A program made the translations under genes and the position numbers. Shown here piece by piece: positions 47,450 to 59,063 of a stretch of DNA of 64,000 nt. The stretch's first letter is position 1. Every line of letters starts with the position of its first letter. This stretch comes from Strigamia acuminata (Eukaryota > Arthropoda > Chilopoda > Geophilomorpha > Linotaeniidae), in contig OX442320.1 of NCBI GenBank assembly GCA_949358305.1, forward strand, positions 8,758,259-8,822,258, read 5' to 3'. The notes beneath the pieces are model-generated. The model made no database searches and was not told where the DNA came from. It was given only the letters and a program-made list of their open reading frames with translations.

Positions 47450-48460
47450 GTTCTTCTCAGGAAGCAGTGAGGTTTCAACGTACAAGGTGAGTACTTATTT
47501 CTACAAACTTGTAGTCTATTTTATCTTCATTTAAATTAAAAAGTGTCGTTATTACTTTTTGTATTTCACGTTATACTACCGTATCTTTGTTTTTATATTT
47601 ATTCTTTTTTTTTGTAGTGATGACAATGTGTGCAAATTTAAAGACACCACGCGACGAGCTGCTTTTATACGTTGGGAAAATAGAGAAGACGTCAACACAG
47701 CTATTGGAAGCAACTTCACATTGTTTTTTTTTTGTTTGAATTGTATCTAATGTATTTTATTTTTTCTACTCTTCTCTCGTTTTACTTCTTTTACCGACTG
47801 GTATTTCCTTCCTTTCTCTCTCCTTTCTTCTCCTTTCCTTCCTTTCTTCTCTCTTCTCCTTTCCTTTCCTTCCTTCCTTCTCTCTTCTCCTTTCCTTTCC
47901 TTCCTTCCTTCTCTCTTCTCCTTTCCTTTCCCTTTCCTTCCTTCTCTCTTCTCCTTTCCTTTCCCTTTCCTTCTCTCTTCTCCTTTCCTTTCCCTTTCCT
48001 TCTCTCTTCCCCTTTCCTTTCCTTCCTTCTCTCTTCCCCTTTCCTTTCCTTCCTTCTCTCTTCCCCTTTCCTTTCCTTCTCCCTTTCCCTTTCTTCCTTC
48101 TCTCTTCCCTTTCCCTTTCTTCCTTCTCTCTTCCCTTTCCCTTTCTTCCTTCTCTCTTCCCTTTCCCTTTCTTCCTTCTCTCTTCCCTTTCCCTTTCTTC
48201 CTTCTCTCTTCCCTTTCCCTTTCTTCCTTCTCCCTTCCCCTTTCCTTTCCTTCCTTCTCCCTTCCCCTTTCCTTTCCTTCCTTCTCCCTTCCCCTTTCCT
48301 TTCCTTCCTTCTCCCTTCCCCTTTCCCTTCCCTCTTCTCCTTTCCTTCCTTCTCTCCTCTTCGAAAATATCTACCACGCGAATCGCTACTACTACTCTAT
48401 ATTTTCAGCTAAGTCTTTTTAATAAAATCGGCGATAGTGTATTTTGAGAAATTGGTTTAT
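47450..48460 (+). ncRNA. Possible spliced non-coding transcript
   Basis: Exon-like blocks with good splice signals on the plus strand: one ending at about 47,487 before GTGAGTAC, one from 47,619 after TTTTGTAG (containing D-T-T-R-R-A-A-F-I-R-W in one frame), and a possible last one after TTTCAG at 48,408 with AATAAA nearby. Coding potential is weak and no family is recognised. Confidence 0.25.
47800..48365. repeat. Pyrimidine tract of CTTTCC-type units
   Basis: About 560 bp almost purely C and T on the plus strand, made of CTTTCCTT, CTTCTCTC and CCCTTTCC words, with ~30-34 bp higher-order repeats (TTCCTTCTCTCTTCCCTTTC). Long open frames on both strands are by-products of the composition. Confidence 0.9.
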
Positions 48461-48616
48461 AATAAAAAATATAAAACTCAAAACAACTTTTATTCAATGA
48501 ATTTACATGTTTAGTTCACAAAATGAATTAATGGACTTAAAATAATTTACAAATAGCCCAAGGAAAATGGGCTTACATTAAACAAAAAGAAAATATAACT
48601 TAGAATATAAAAATGG

Positions 48617-48938
48617 TGGGGGAGTTGGTGTCGTCGGGAGTTGGTGTCGTCGGGAGTTGGTGTCGTCGGCCACGGCGCCGGGAGTTGGTGTCGTCGGCCA
48701 CGGCGCCGGGAGTTGGTGTCGTCGGCCACGGCGCCGGGAGTTGGTGTCGTCGGCCACGGCGCCGGGAGTTGGTGTCGTCGGCCACGGCGCCGGGAGTTGG
48801 TGTCGTCGGCCACGGCGCCGGGAGTTGGTGTCGTCGGCCACGGCGCCGGGAGTTGGTGTCGTCGGCCACGGCGCCGGGAGTTGGTGTCGTCGGCCACGGC
48901 GCCGGGAGTTGGTGTCGTCGGCCACGGCGCCGGGAGTT
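48617..48938. repeat. 28-bp GC-rich minisatellite, ten units
   Basis: The unit GGAGTTGGTGTCGTCGGCCA + CGGCGCCG is repeated ten times with almost no variation. Three 16-bp short forms lacking the GCCACGGCGCCG half lie at the left edge. Such identity implies recent or ongoing unequal exchange. It lies in very AT-rich DNA. Confidence 0.93.
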
Positions 48939-49112
48939 GTGCCTGTAATGAAATAAAAGAAACAAAATTTTCAAATAGAAACTTGGAAAATTAAAAAAAT
49001 ATATAAATGGCGGGAATTGTCGGACAGTTGAAGTTGTGCCAAAAATAAAATAAAAACAAAATTTTAAAATATAAATGCTGAAAATTTAGATAAAAGAAAC
49101 AAAATATTTAAA

Positions 49113-49236
49113 TAGAAACTCGAAAATTTTAAATAGAAACTCGAAAATTTTAAATAGAAACTCGAAAATTTTAAATAGAAACTCGAAAATTTTAAATAGA
49201 AACTCGAAAATTTTAAATAGAAACTCGAAAATTTAA
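49113..49236. repeat. 21-bp AT-rich tandem repeat
   Basis: Six near-perfect copies of AAATAGAAACTCGAAAATTT + T. Related single words flank it from 48,970. Confidence 0.9.
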
Positions 49237-50084
49237 ATAAAATAAAATAAAAATAAGAATACTCGGTGACACCGGTGTAATAAAACTATACGTAAACTAA
49301 AATATAGAATAAACGAAAGAAAGAAAAGAAATAAGATAATAAAAGAGAACTTACTCATGATGCGACCTCCACCGCGATAGAAGAACGAATGAATTATCAA
49401 AATAGTAATCGCCGGAAACCAACTCCTAATTTGCATGTTTAGGCGACGTCGGTCATTCGCCACGTCACGTCACACCACATGACTTAAGCGGTGACTCATC
49501 CCAACTTATCGCGAGTGACCTTAGCGAGGACGACATCCAAACGGCCTGCTAGTATCCGACAAACTATCTGAAAAATAAAGAAAACGTTTTAAAGGTAAAT
49601 ATAAAAACATTACTGTTGATGCGGGCTAATTTTAATACAACTTTTCTTCGTTTTCTAGGCAGCTATGGACAAATGCCATGAGAAGAGCAACCAAAACGTA
49701 AGTAAATTATTTTTAATTTGAGCTACTTTACTTTCTAACTAAATTATTTTTCTTTTCTTTAGACTATACTGACGAACAAACAGCGGAAAATTTTATAGAT
49801 GAGTATACAAAGTACTGCACTAGAAAATTGAAAATAAAAAACCACAAATTGTACTCAAAATTGAAAATAAAATTGAAAAATTGATATTCTAAACATAAAT
49901 GCACAAAATTATTTTTAAAAACAATATTCTAACATAATATAAAATGTGTCGCGAATTTTTTCATCAAAAAAAAAAAACAAAAAAAACTCCCAAAAAAGCT
50001 TTCACCCAGGTTTAAGCTGAAAAGTTCAGCTACTACTCATGACCCGAATAACCGGTTAAGCCATAGTACTTTCGTCTTAAACTG

Positions 50085-50117
50085 CCAGGGCCCAGATTGC
50101 CCAAGTCTGGGCCCTGG
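50085..50117. other. Perfect 12-bp hairpin
   Basis: CCAGGGCCCAGA, nine bases, then TCTGGGCCCTGG, directly followed by AATAAA. Very GC-rich compared with its surroundings and in an intron-like part of the possible minus-strand transcript. Confidence 0.7.
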
Positions 50118-50529
50118 AATAAATGATTACCTTAGTCTTCAGTGATGTCTTCTCGTTCATGATGTGGCCTGGTTGACTGGTTGTATCTAGAAGAAAAAAA
50201 TCTAAAATTAAAGTTAAACACTAAAACAATTCTTGGAATACATAATAACATACAAAAATTCTACAAAATTGAAAAATAAAAATAAAAAATTTGAATTTGA
50301 AGTCGTAGATAAATGGCACGCAGAAAACAGCCAAATGTTGTACCGAAACGTTTATTCCAAACACGGGCACGGCGTAAAGCGTGAACAAACTAAAAATAAA
50401 AATAGTTATGAATAACTAATATATTTAAACTAAAAAAAAATAAACTTACAGTACGTATGTGAGCAGCTTTCACATTCCTTTATAATTAGCAATATCAGCA
50501 TAGGCAGGCAATGGCAGCAAAAACTATAA

Positions 50530-50975
50530 ACCAAGAAAAAATATGTAGGCCTAAATAACGAACAAAGAAAAAATATGTAAGCCTAAATAACGAACAAAGA
50601 AAAAATATGTAGGCCTAAATAACGAATAAAGAAAAAATATGTAGGCCTAAATAACTAACAAAGAAAAAATATTTCGACCTAAATAACGAACAAAGAAAAA
50701 ATATTTCGGCCTAAATAAAGAATAAAGAAAAAATATGTAGGCCTAAATAACGAATACAGAAAAATATGTAAGCGTAAATAACGAATAAAGAAAAAATGTG
50801 AGGCCTAAATAACGAATAAAGAAAAATATGAGGCCGAAACAACGAATAAAAAAAAAATATGTAGGCCTAAACAACTAATGTAGTAAAAATATGTAGGCCT
50901 AAACAACTAATGTAGGAAAAATGTTGGCGTAAATAATGAATAAAGAAAGATATGTAGGCCTAAACAACGAATTAA
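50530..50975. repeat. ~32-bp AT-rich tandem array
   Basis: About thirteen units around CCTAAATAACGAACAAAGAA + AAAATATGTAGG. Units decay toward the right (single-base indels, CGAATTAAG ending). Confidence 0.9.
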
Positions 50976-51210
50976 GTGCACGATAAAATAAAATGTCACT
51001 TACCGAAGAATCGTAATCCAGTTCCATCCGGTTGTTAATCTCATTAGATATTCCTGCATTTGTAATGAGGGCTAAATGGAGACTTCGTCGAACTAAAACC
51101 GTCGAGATATGCCGTTTTCTCGTCGAAACCAAAAAATATCGATGAATACATAATGAGCGCATTTAGGCGCTTTTCTATCTCACGCCATTTTTTGTGCATC
51201 ACTTCCGGAA

Positions 51211-51959
51211 AATTCTACGATCGCTACCTGGCGCCAATAATACGAAACTAAAAACGCTTCAACTGGTAATTTAATTCATTAACGATGATGTAAAAATAAA
51301 GAAACGAATTTGAACCTTCGGTAAAAACACTTTAAATCTTTAACAAGAACAAATAAAAACATTATTCAGAAACTCGCTTTTTCTCTTCGGATTTCGCATT
51401 CTGTGGTTCGATCCCGCCGTCTGGCGTCAACAATCTGTAAAAAAAATAAAAAATAAAACGACGCTTCAATTAAAAAAAAAATTTTCCCATTTCATACCAA
51501 GATAAAAATAACACTTAAAATAAATGTAATAAAAGTTTTATTAATACTTTTTACTGCACAACTAGAATAAAAACAAAGCTCAATGTAATAGCCAAGTTCC
51601 AAGTAAAAACAAACCAAAAACAAAAACAAACAAATCTCCCACTTCTTCTCGAATTAAAAAAAACCTAGCAAACTCTACGAGTTAAAAAACACAAAGAAAA
51701 CGCTTCCAAACACTCCCTCGGTCTCGAAACGTTCATCAAACATCCAAAAACCTAAAAACAGCAAATACAAATCATTTCATCACAGTTAAAACAAATAAAC
51801 ATTCAAAAACCAAACGAAAAACGCCCCAAACTTGAGCAAAAACACCAAAAAAAATGGCAGTACACAAAAGATAGCGGATCATTCTCGACTTGGTCGAAAC
51901 AATCGCACCCTGCCAAAGTAGACAGCAAAAACAACGGACGAACAAGCTGCGCAAACAAT
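51211..51959. other. Kelch gene 3' UTR and spacer
   Basis: Minus-strand 3' UTR of the kelch gene up to about 51,535, where TTTATT (AATAAA on the minus strand) occurs. Nothing else recognised. Confidence 0.5.
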
Positions 51960-54316
51960 TTACATTTTAATCGGTCTGTCAACAATAGCGGCCATGGAAT
52001 GATGTCTATAAATCGCCTTCCCCTTCAACTCGGTCCACATGTCGTTCTCGGGACTGTAACACAAATACTTGATGCGCCCGTCCACGTACAACATCCCGCC
52101 CTTCGTGAGCACGATCGGACTAGGAAACGTGCACGGCATGTCCTTAACCTGCCTCAACTTATTGCTCTGCGGGTCGAAACAGTGCACTTTGAGCGACGCC
52201 GAGTCGTCGCTGTACCGTCCCCCGGCCAGATACAACAGCCCGTTCAGCTCGGCGGCCCCCACGTACTTCCGGGGACACTTGACGCCCGGCACGACCGTCC
52301 ACGTGTCCATCTGCGGGTTGTAGCACTCCATCGTGCTCACCAGCGACTCCCTGTCGTAGCCCCCGACCGCGTAGAGAAGTCCGTTCACGCACCCGACGCC
52401 GGCGGCCGCCTTGCCGCTCAACATGGGCGCCACCATCCGCCAGCGGTCGTGCCGCACGTCGTAGTACTCGACCGTGCGCAGGCAGCTGGTGCCGTCCGAG
52501 CCGCCGACGGCGTAGATTCGGCCGGCCAACACGCCCACGCCGACCTCGCTGCGAACGTAGTGCATGCTGCTGATGTACGCGTATTTGTCACGCGAGGGGT
52601 CGTACGTGATGACTGTTCGGAGGTGCCGCGAGCCGTTGAAGCCTCCGATAAGGTAGACCACGTTGTCCAGGACGGCGCAGCCAGCTTTGGACAGGAAGAT
52701 GGGCATTTCCTGGCTCGTGCACCACGTTTTCTCGCGGAAACTGTAGCATTCCATCGTCTGGATGGCCGTTTCGTCTTCCCCGCCGAAAACTATCATCACC
52801 TGAGAAGAGAGTTTGGTTTAGTTTTGTTTTGTTTTGGATTTGGTTGGTTTTTACTTGTTCGATGCCGGCTGGGGTGCGCGGTTTGACTTCGGCTAAGGGG
52901 GAGTTTTTTGGTTGTCCCTCTTTCATCATGTGATATGTCATCGCTTCCATTACGAGTTTCGAGCAGTTGAGGTTGCAGTTGATGAGCGGTTCCTCTTTGA
53001 CCTGGAGGATTTAATGGTTTAGGTTTGATTTAATGTTTTTGTTGTTTGTTTTTTGTTGTTTCACCTGAGTGACGAGAAAATCGACGGATAAGAGTGGGAG
53101 TCGAACGTAGGACATCAGTTCGGCTAAATACGACTCTCGCTGCTCCATTTCGTGCTTAACCCATGTGATGACTGCCTCGAATACTTTTTCTTCAGACGGA
53201 ACGGTCAAATTATCACTGAAAACAAATTAAAATCACAGAAACAAATTAAATTAAATTAAATTAAATTACGGTAAATTAAATCAATTAAAAAACGAATAAA
53301 AATCAATAAAAACCTAAAAAAAGCAACAAAAGTAAACAAAAAGGAATAAAAAATACAAAAATCAACACAAATCAATTTAACAAACAAATAAAATCAATAA
53401 AAAGCAATAAAAGCAAATAAAAATCAATGGAGAATCAATGAAAAACAATGAAAACAAATAAAAATCAACAAAAATTAATAAAAAACAAATAAAAATCAAT
53501 AAAAATCAACAAAAATCAATGAAAAACAAATAAAATTCAATTTAAAAAACCAACAAAAATCAATTTAAAAAACCAACAAAATCAATAAAACGCAATAAAA
53601 ACAAATAAAACCAATGGAAAACAAATACAAACCAATAAAAACCAACAAAAACCAAATAAAAAACCAACAAAAACCAAATAAAAAACCAATGGAGAACAAA
53701 CCTGCAAATCAGTTTAATCACTTTCTCCTTTTCCAAGGTGAGAAATTCACAAGTTTTAATAACCTCGACGAAATACTGTTGCGAATAAGCCTCTACTCGC
53801 GCACAAAGCGACTCACAAGCGTACAAATCAGCAATATGCCATATCTGCAAGCAAGTAGTCGGTGACAACAACGACGCCAACACCTAAAACAAAAACAAAA
53901 ATTAATTCCCACAAAAAAACACCACCAAAACAACCCAAAACCACCTGACAACACCTATCCCTAACAAGATCGAGTTGAAGCAAATTCGAAGCTGCCAAAA
54001 GTGGCTCGACGTTATCCCTGACGATTGTCACTTCGCACGTGTACATAAATTCGATGATCTGCTCCAGCGCTCTCGGATCGATCTCGTGTAACTCGACTCT
54101 GTCCGCCTTACTCTCCACCAACTCGCCCAGAAACATACTATAGAAATACTGACTGCTCGCCGACAAAATCGCTTTGTGCACCGGAAATTCCCTCCCTTCG
54201 CAAACCAACGTAACGTCGCACAAAAGCTGGTGTCTCCGCATCGACTCGAGCGTGTGGAACACTTTGACTCTCTGTTCGGGAAGTTCGTACATCTCGTTGC
54301 TCATATTTCCGTCCAT
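51960..54316 (-). CDS. BTB-BACK-kelch protein (563 aa)
   Basis: Likely substrate adaptor of a CUL3 ubiquitin ligase. Exons: 54316-53945, 53883-53702, 53215-53065, 53001-52855, 52799-51960; 1692 bp in frame. The BTB domain is at residues ~30-130 (L-C-D-V-T-L-V-C-E-G-R-E-F-P-V-H-K), followed by the BACK domain with L-M-S-Y-V-R-L-P-L-L-S and then kelch repeats: V-F-G-G, L-I-G-G-F-N-G-S, A-V-G-G-S-D-G-T, A-V-G-G-Y-D-R-E, L-A-G-G-R-Y. The last blade is degenerate (L-Y-V-D-G-R). A 5' UTR exon with a GTGAG donor lies at about 54,500-54,540. I cannot assign it to one KLHL subfamily. The single 840-bp kelch exon is GC-rich, unlike everything around it. Confidence 0.93.
53221..53700. repeat. A-rich low-complexity kelch intron
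   Basis: Nearly 480 bp of AATCAATAAAAA/CAACAAAAATC words, an expanded simple-sequence intron between kelch exons 2 and 3. Confidence 0.7.
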
Positions 54317-55020
54317 TTTGCTTCGATCCGATCTGAAAAACGAGCAAAATTTGATGTAAAATTAACATTTCCAGCGGGGATTAGCATTTCTTTGACTGTG
54401 TAACCTTATAATCGATGGGGAAATAGGTTTAGGCAAGTATTTGTGGGATTGGTGTGTAATTTTCGATCGATTTTAAACATCCCGTTTGCCTCGGACTCAC
54501 CTGTCCTCGACGATGGCCTTGGCAACACGATTTATCTCTTTTCACTCAATCGCGTCTGTTTTCTTTTAATTGCGGGTACGGATTTCACTTTAAATACCAA
54601 TCGAGCATAGTTCATTCCAATTAAATAATAAATATCAGACGACCCGATGATTTCCGTTCCTGTTCCGTCGGCTATTATCTTCCATGCATTTCGGTTGTTT
54701 GAGTCTTGTTTACGTGACAACGTCGCCCTCTGATGACGGATTTTTTTTTAAATAATAAAATACTTGCCGAAAGAATTCGTTTTAGATTTTTTAATCCTCT
54801 TTTTGAAAAATTAAAAAGATTAAAACTCGTGATTGTTGAATTAAAATAGGTGGATTTTCATCAGCTGTTTTTATCACGTCAGCAATGACGCACTAACCCG
54901 AGTCGCGATCATGATCAGAACCAAGGAGAAGGTTTGTAGTGTATAGTTGGCAATTAGGAGGGATTTGTGCGAGTGTGACTTGATTCTAAGTTTGTATCGG
55001 AATTTTTCGTTTCAACTGCG
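54317..55020. promoter_or_regulatory. Divergent kelch/DAP1 intergenic region
   Basis: The kelch gene (minus) and the DAP1 gene (plus) point away from each other, with 704 bp between start codons. The kelch 5' UTR exon lies near 54,500-54,540. No TATA box was found for either, as expected of housekeeping promoters. Confidence 0.5.
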
Positions 55021-56364
55021 ATGTCATCGAGCGAAGACATCGACTTGAAAGCGGGTCATCCTCCGGCAGGTGAAAAATGATGAAAAAACCACAAAAAACG
55101 ACCAAAACGCGAAAATAACGAAATCCTTAAAATCCACCTCATCAAAAACTCATCGCCACGATTCGCAAACATTAATTTCAACCATATGTCGCGAATCGAG
55201 AAAAATACCAAATAATATACACTTAAATTTAAATCCACGTTGTAAAAACTGTTGCAATCGTTGCCCTTATCGATAATTATCTCGAATTAATCATTTTTTA
55301 ATTTATTTTCCTCAGTTAAAGCTGGAGGAAAGCGAATAACGCAACATAAACCTCCATCGGAGCGAGAAAGACACGATTCCAAATCGTCCGATAAAGGCAG
55401 CGGTGATGACGACGATGTGGAAGTGAAGAAACCTCCGAGGTAAACATTTAAAAAATTAAAAAAAAAAATTAATGGATGAATAAATTAAAAATTGAAATTA
55501 ATTTTTTTTTTAAAAAATGGTAAAATTATTCAATTGAAATTGAATATTGCTCAATTTTTCCCTCTGCATCGTGGAGATGCCTAAGTTGCGACGTCAGGTC
55601 AGTGTCCATTTTATCCAAAGACCTTTAGTCTTTAAACCCAGTTTAAAAAAATTTAAATAAACAAAAAAATTTAAAATATCTAATTTAATTACACCCAGTT
55701 CTGTTTTTATACTGTAGATATGTGGACAGTCGAGCCTCGTTATAACGAATCGCAAGGGACACGAAAATTACAACAAAAGTTCGTTATATCTAGACCCCGG
55801 ATAAATGCATAAATGCGTACAATATATTTATATTCAATAAAAAGCCGAAATTGGCTTTTATTTTAATTTTGATATAACTTATTTCAAAATTTTTTAACAT
55901 GGTGTTCAATGGCCAACCAACCAAACCATTTTAAGTATTCGTTATAACAAAAAATTCGTTATTTCGTGGTCCGTTATAACCATATCGAGAAATATTTTTC
56001 GGAAATATTTTTTCTTAAAATTTAAATCAAAAAGGCAATTTTTTAACCGCGTGTAAAAACGGAAGTAGATTTGTGAATAAAAAGAAACAAAATCGGATGT
56101 AATTAATTAATTAATTCAAATTTCTTCATTTCAGTCCGCCCAAACAACAGCTTCTGATATCCGGTGTTCCTGCCAGAGTAAGAAATAAAATGAAAATCAA
56201 ATTTAAAAAAATAAAAATAAAAAAAAATAAAAATAAAAAATCGACAGGGTGATGCAGATTTCCCACCGCAAGCTGTTCAAGCGACTCACGTGAAGCCGTT
56301 GGTCGCTCATGAATTCCGTGCCTCATCGCAGAAACCCAGCGTCATCCAGCAGCCTCGAAAATGA
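55021..56364 (+). CDS. DAP1: DAP1 homologue (110 aa)
   Basis: Small proline-rich protein of the death-associated protein 1 family, in vertebrates a negative regulator of autophagy downstream of mTOR and a ribosome-dormancy factor. Exons: 55021-55069, 55316-55439, 56135-56177, 56248-56364; 333 bp in frame. Family landmarks are all there: K-A-G-H-P-P-A-V-K-A-G-G at the start, S-P-P-K-Q-Q-L-L-I-S-G-V in the middle, A-R-G-D-A-D-F-P-P and I-Q-Q-P-R-K at the very C-terminus. Length is close to the human protein (102 aa). The second intron holds a pogo-like element. Its 3' end converges on CCDC103 with 303 bp between. Confidence 0.95.
55730..55990. mobile_element. Diverged pogo/Tc1-like element in DAP1 intron
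   Basis: Begins CAGTCGAGCCTCGTTATAAC and contains the family's TTCGTTATA and AAATTTTTTAACATGGTGTTC words. The right end is less clear. An ATAAATGCATAAATGC block inside it recurs near 60,020 in a DUF1397 gene intron. Confidence 0.6.
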
Positions 56365-56667
56365 CCAATCCTCCACACCGGTCCCCAAAACACGAAGGCA
56401 AAATATCAATCAATTGAACAACAAATCATTCCATATCTTATTTTTTGTTGCTGAGAAAATTAATTTTGTAATTAATAACGCGACCTTCAATTAAAAACCC
56501 CAAAAAACGAAAAAAATAAAAAAAAAAAACGTGTAAAATAACATTTATTTAAAATATTAGCAAAGAAGTTGGTTTTACAAGTAAAGTGAGTTTCAAAACT
56601 ATTTCATAGATGCAATTGTTTTCTCTTGGCAGTGTGGAAAACTGCTGGGTTTAGTACTAATGAGTAC

Positions 56668-57755
56668 TCATGAAATGGCCATAATGTACTTCTTTTCTAA
56701 TTCTTTAAATAGACTGTGTTGCGTGTAATTATTCAAACTTTGAAGCAATTCCTTGCAAGCCGTTTTCTCGTGCTCGCTAAGAAGCTGCGTGTCGAGTGCA
56801 AAGCGTTTACTGCGGCTCATTAAGTCGAGTAAATCCAGCGCCAGCTCCGGCGCATCGGCCACGTGATCGCGAAGCACGCGGATCAAGTCGCCCATCAACT
56901 CGAAGCCCAGCTCCGTTTCGTGTAACTTGGCGAGGCGATCGCGGCCGACGAATTCCACGTAATCAAATCTCTTTGCGGGCTCCGTTTCCCTCCAATCGCG
57001 AACAAACTGCACGCATGAAACAGGAACCCTAAATCCGCTCTACAAATTCAATTCAACTCAATTAAAACAAGAAAAATCGAATTATTTTGCTGAACAAAAT
57101 CACATCTTTTTGGGTTTCCTGCTTTTCCTCGCGTTTCCAGTTGCCTTTAATCCTCGCCGAACTGTTCCACACGCTTGTTGGTTGGATCCTTAACGTGTCT
57201 TTCTTGTCCAGGGGATTCAGATGCGCCGCTTTCACCATATCCCTGAAAAATACGAACATACACGAGTCACAAAGATGCTTAAAACTGCACAATTCCTTGT
57301 GGTGCAAATACACTACACTTCAGTTCGCGTGACTAGCCGTTGTACTTTTCAAAGTAAGATTAAAAATTTTGTTTAATGTGTTCAATTCCGGCCAAAAAAA
57401 TTGTGCCTTTATTTATTTCTAATAAAAAAAATACTCCGTAAGATTAAAAATGTTTTCTTTAATTAGGGTTAACAATTTCTCCACCTTGTACACCTTTGTT
57501 GGACTTACAAACAATTTAACTTGCGAATGTGTTCTCGATTTACTGTATTATTTACTCATAACTCGAAGAAAAGTACATTGGATAGATGATTAATTTATGT
57601 CATCGGTTTGGTCACCTGAAATCTTCGTAGGTGGGTACTTGTTGATTTACGGCACGCAATTTGGCATCGTTTTGCTGCCAATAAAGTACGTCGTCGTTAA
57701 TCGCTTTAAGGACATCTTTTTCCAGTTTGCCGAAGTCGGGAATTGACTGCTCCAT
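56668..57755 (-). CDS. CCDC103: CCDC103 homologue, axonemal dynein assembly factor (~216 aa)
   Basis: Exons: 57755-57616, 57242-57104, and 57039-56668 (or from 57006, which also keeps frame; 216 or 205 aa). The N-terminal block M-E-Q-S-I-P-D-F-G-K-L-E-K-D-V-L and A-K-L-R-A-V-N-Q-Q-V-P-T-Y-E-D-F-R matches the coiled-coil start of vertebrate CCDC103. The second exon has A-H-L-N-P-L-D-K-K-D, and the third the F-V-R-D-W-R ... G-F-E-L-M-G-D-L helical domain. In animals the protein is needed for outer dynein arm assembly in motile cilia; in insects that would mean sperm tails and chordotonal neurons. Human CCDC103 is 242 aa, so this one is slightly shorter. Confidence 0.88.
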
Positions 57756-58508
57756 TCCGTAATCTTAAATATTGCGTTTCACTACATTCTCTAGAAAAAA
57801 AATATATATTTCATTAAAAAAATCGTGTATTTCAAAGATGATTAATTACCGAATGTTCTTTCTGCCTTTCCAGCAGTGCAATACGTAACAACATAAACCA
57901 AAACATGACAATGCATAATCGCAGGATGAATCCGCGACTCTAATTACGCGCATCGTTCTGTCCGTAGATACAATCACCCACTATCTCCATCTATTGGCAA
58001 AAACTCGAAACTAACGTTGTTCTCGCTACAAATATTACGATACAAACTTTATTTTTGTAACTTTGGGTTCGTAAATAAATTGTAAATTAAATTCCTGTAA
58101 TTAAACACATTAAAAAACGCACACAGAATAATTATGTGCAATAAAATTAAAGTACAGGTGTTGAAATTCTACACTGGCAGCAGAATTCAATTACATACCT
58201 TAACACATTTTCCCCCCACGATAACAAGCCCATAAAAAATAAACAATTCTCCGATAGTACGAGGACTAATGAAATAACAAACACACCTTCCATTCCTCAT
58301 TGGACTCCACCAAACTGACCATGAAACGTTCCAAAAATGCCCCATTACCAAAATAGAAGAAATATACATAAAACCAAAACAAGAAAACTCTTTCACAAAC
58401 CCAAAATCTCGTCATAAAACGTGATAAAATCAATGTGCAGAACATCCAAAGTGTTAAATTCACGTTTAAAAATCGCCATAATAATTATTAGGCAAATTGT
58501 GATGTAAC

Positions 58509-58539
<31 letters not shown>

Positions 58540-59063
58540 AATAAACAAATTTCCATAATTTTTTTTTCAACTTGTTTTTATCTTCAACCTTGATTGCGTA
58601 TCCTTAATATTTGTTTTTATTTCCCCTCCCACAAGGACAGCCAGCTGGTCTCAAAACAAAATGCATACACCCTCGTGCCTATAAAAAAAATGGCATGCAA
58701 CAAGCTGCACAAATAAAATAATAATAAAAAATATATATATAAATTTTCGTGCATCTCAAACCAAACCATAAACACTAGTTACGCAATCGTAACTACCACG
58801 TCACAAAATTAATTAAAACTCACTTGAAAAAAAAAAAATAACAAAAATAAAAATATTTCCTCAACAAAATCAAATGCAAAAAAAAGCGAGATTTGTCCGT
58901 TGTCAACCTTTCATGTTCCAATTACATCATCAGTTTCCCTCCCTTCATCAAAATCTGCTAACCCACTGAGGAGAAAGCGAAACTTCCTTCTCACACTGGT
59001 TCGCGGCTCTCAGCTCACGGGATCTTTCCTTCGTTACTTAACATAAAACACACGATTTCCACA
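57756..59063. other. Spacer before the DUF1397 genes
   Basis: An (AAAT)n run lies at 58,510-58,545. Short open frames at 58,187-58,463 lack any family feature. No gene seen. Confidence 0.45.

Larger units (their letters stand above)
49354..51210 (-). ncRNA. Probable multi-exon transcript of unclear coding potential
   Basis: Minus-strand blocks bounded by good splice signals: first block to 51,005 (donor TTCG/GTAAGT), about 50,527-50,453 (donor ACT/GTAAGT), about 50,187-50,124 (donor AAG/GTAATC), about 49,562-49,354 (acceptor CAGATAG, donor ATGA/GTAAGT). Joined, the first open frame (M-R-S-L-C-I-H-R-Y ... M-E-L-D-Y-D-S-S) stops within the second block. A non-coding RNA or an uncharacterised small protein is possible. 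Confidence 0.35.

Noticed and set aside
47732-48412. Long open frames on both strands in the pyrimidine tract
   Set aside because: Composition alone (only C and T) removes stop codons; the products are Phe/Ser/Leu/Pro or Lys/Glu/Gly/Arg runs.
48547-48994. Six overlapping open frames in the 28-bp minisatellite
   Set aside because: They are the same repeat read in different phases; no sign of a real start, signal or flanking coding sequence.
50530-50975. CRISPR-like regular array
   Set aside because: Units are directly adjacent with no unique spacers, and the genome is eukaryotic.
51999-52886. 295-codon plus-strand open frame opposite the kelch exon
   Set aside because: It is the antisense of a GC-rich coding exon, where stops are rare; there is no start context, domain or splice support.
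58187-58463. Two minus-strand open frames upstream of the DUF1397 genes
   Set aside because: Aromatic-rich AT-driven translations overlapping in different frames; no signal or splice evidence.
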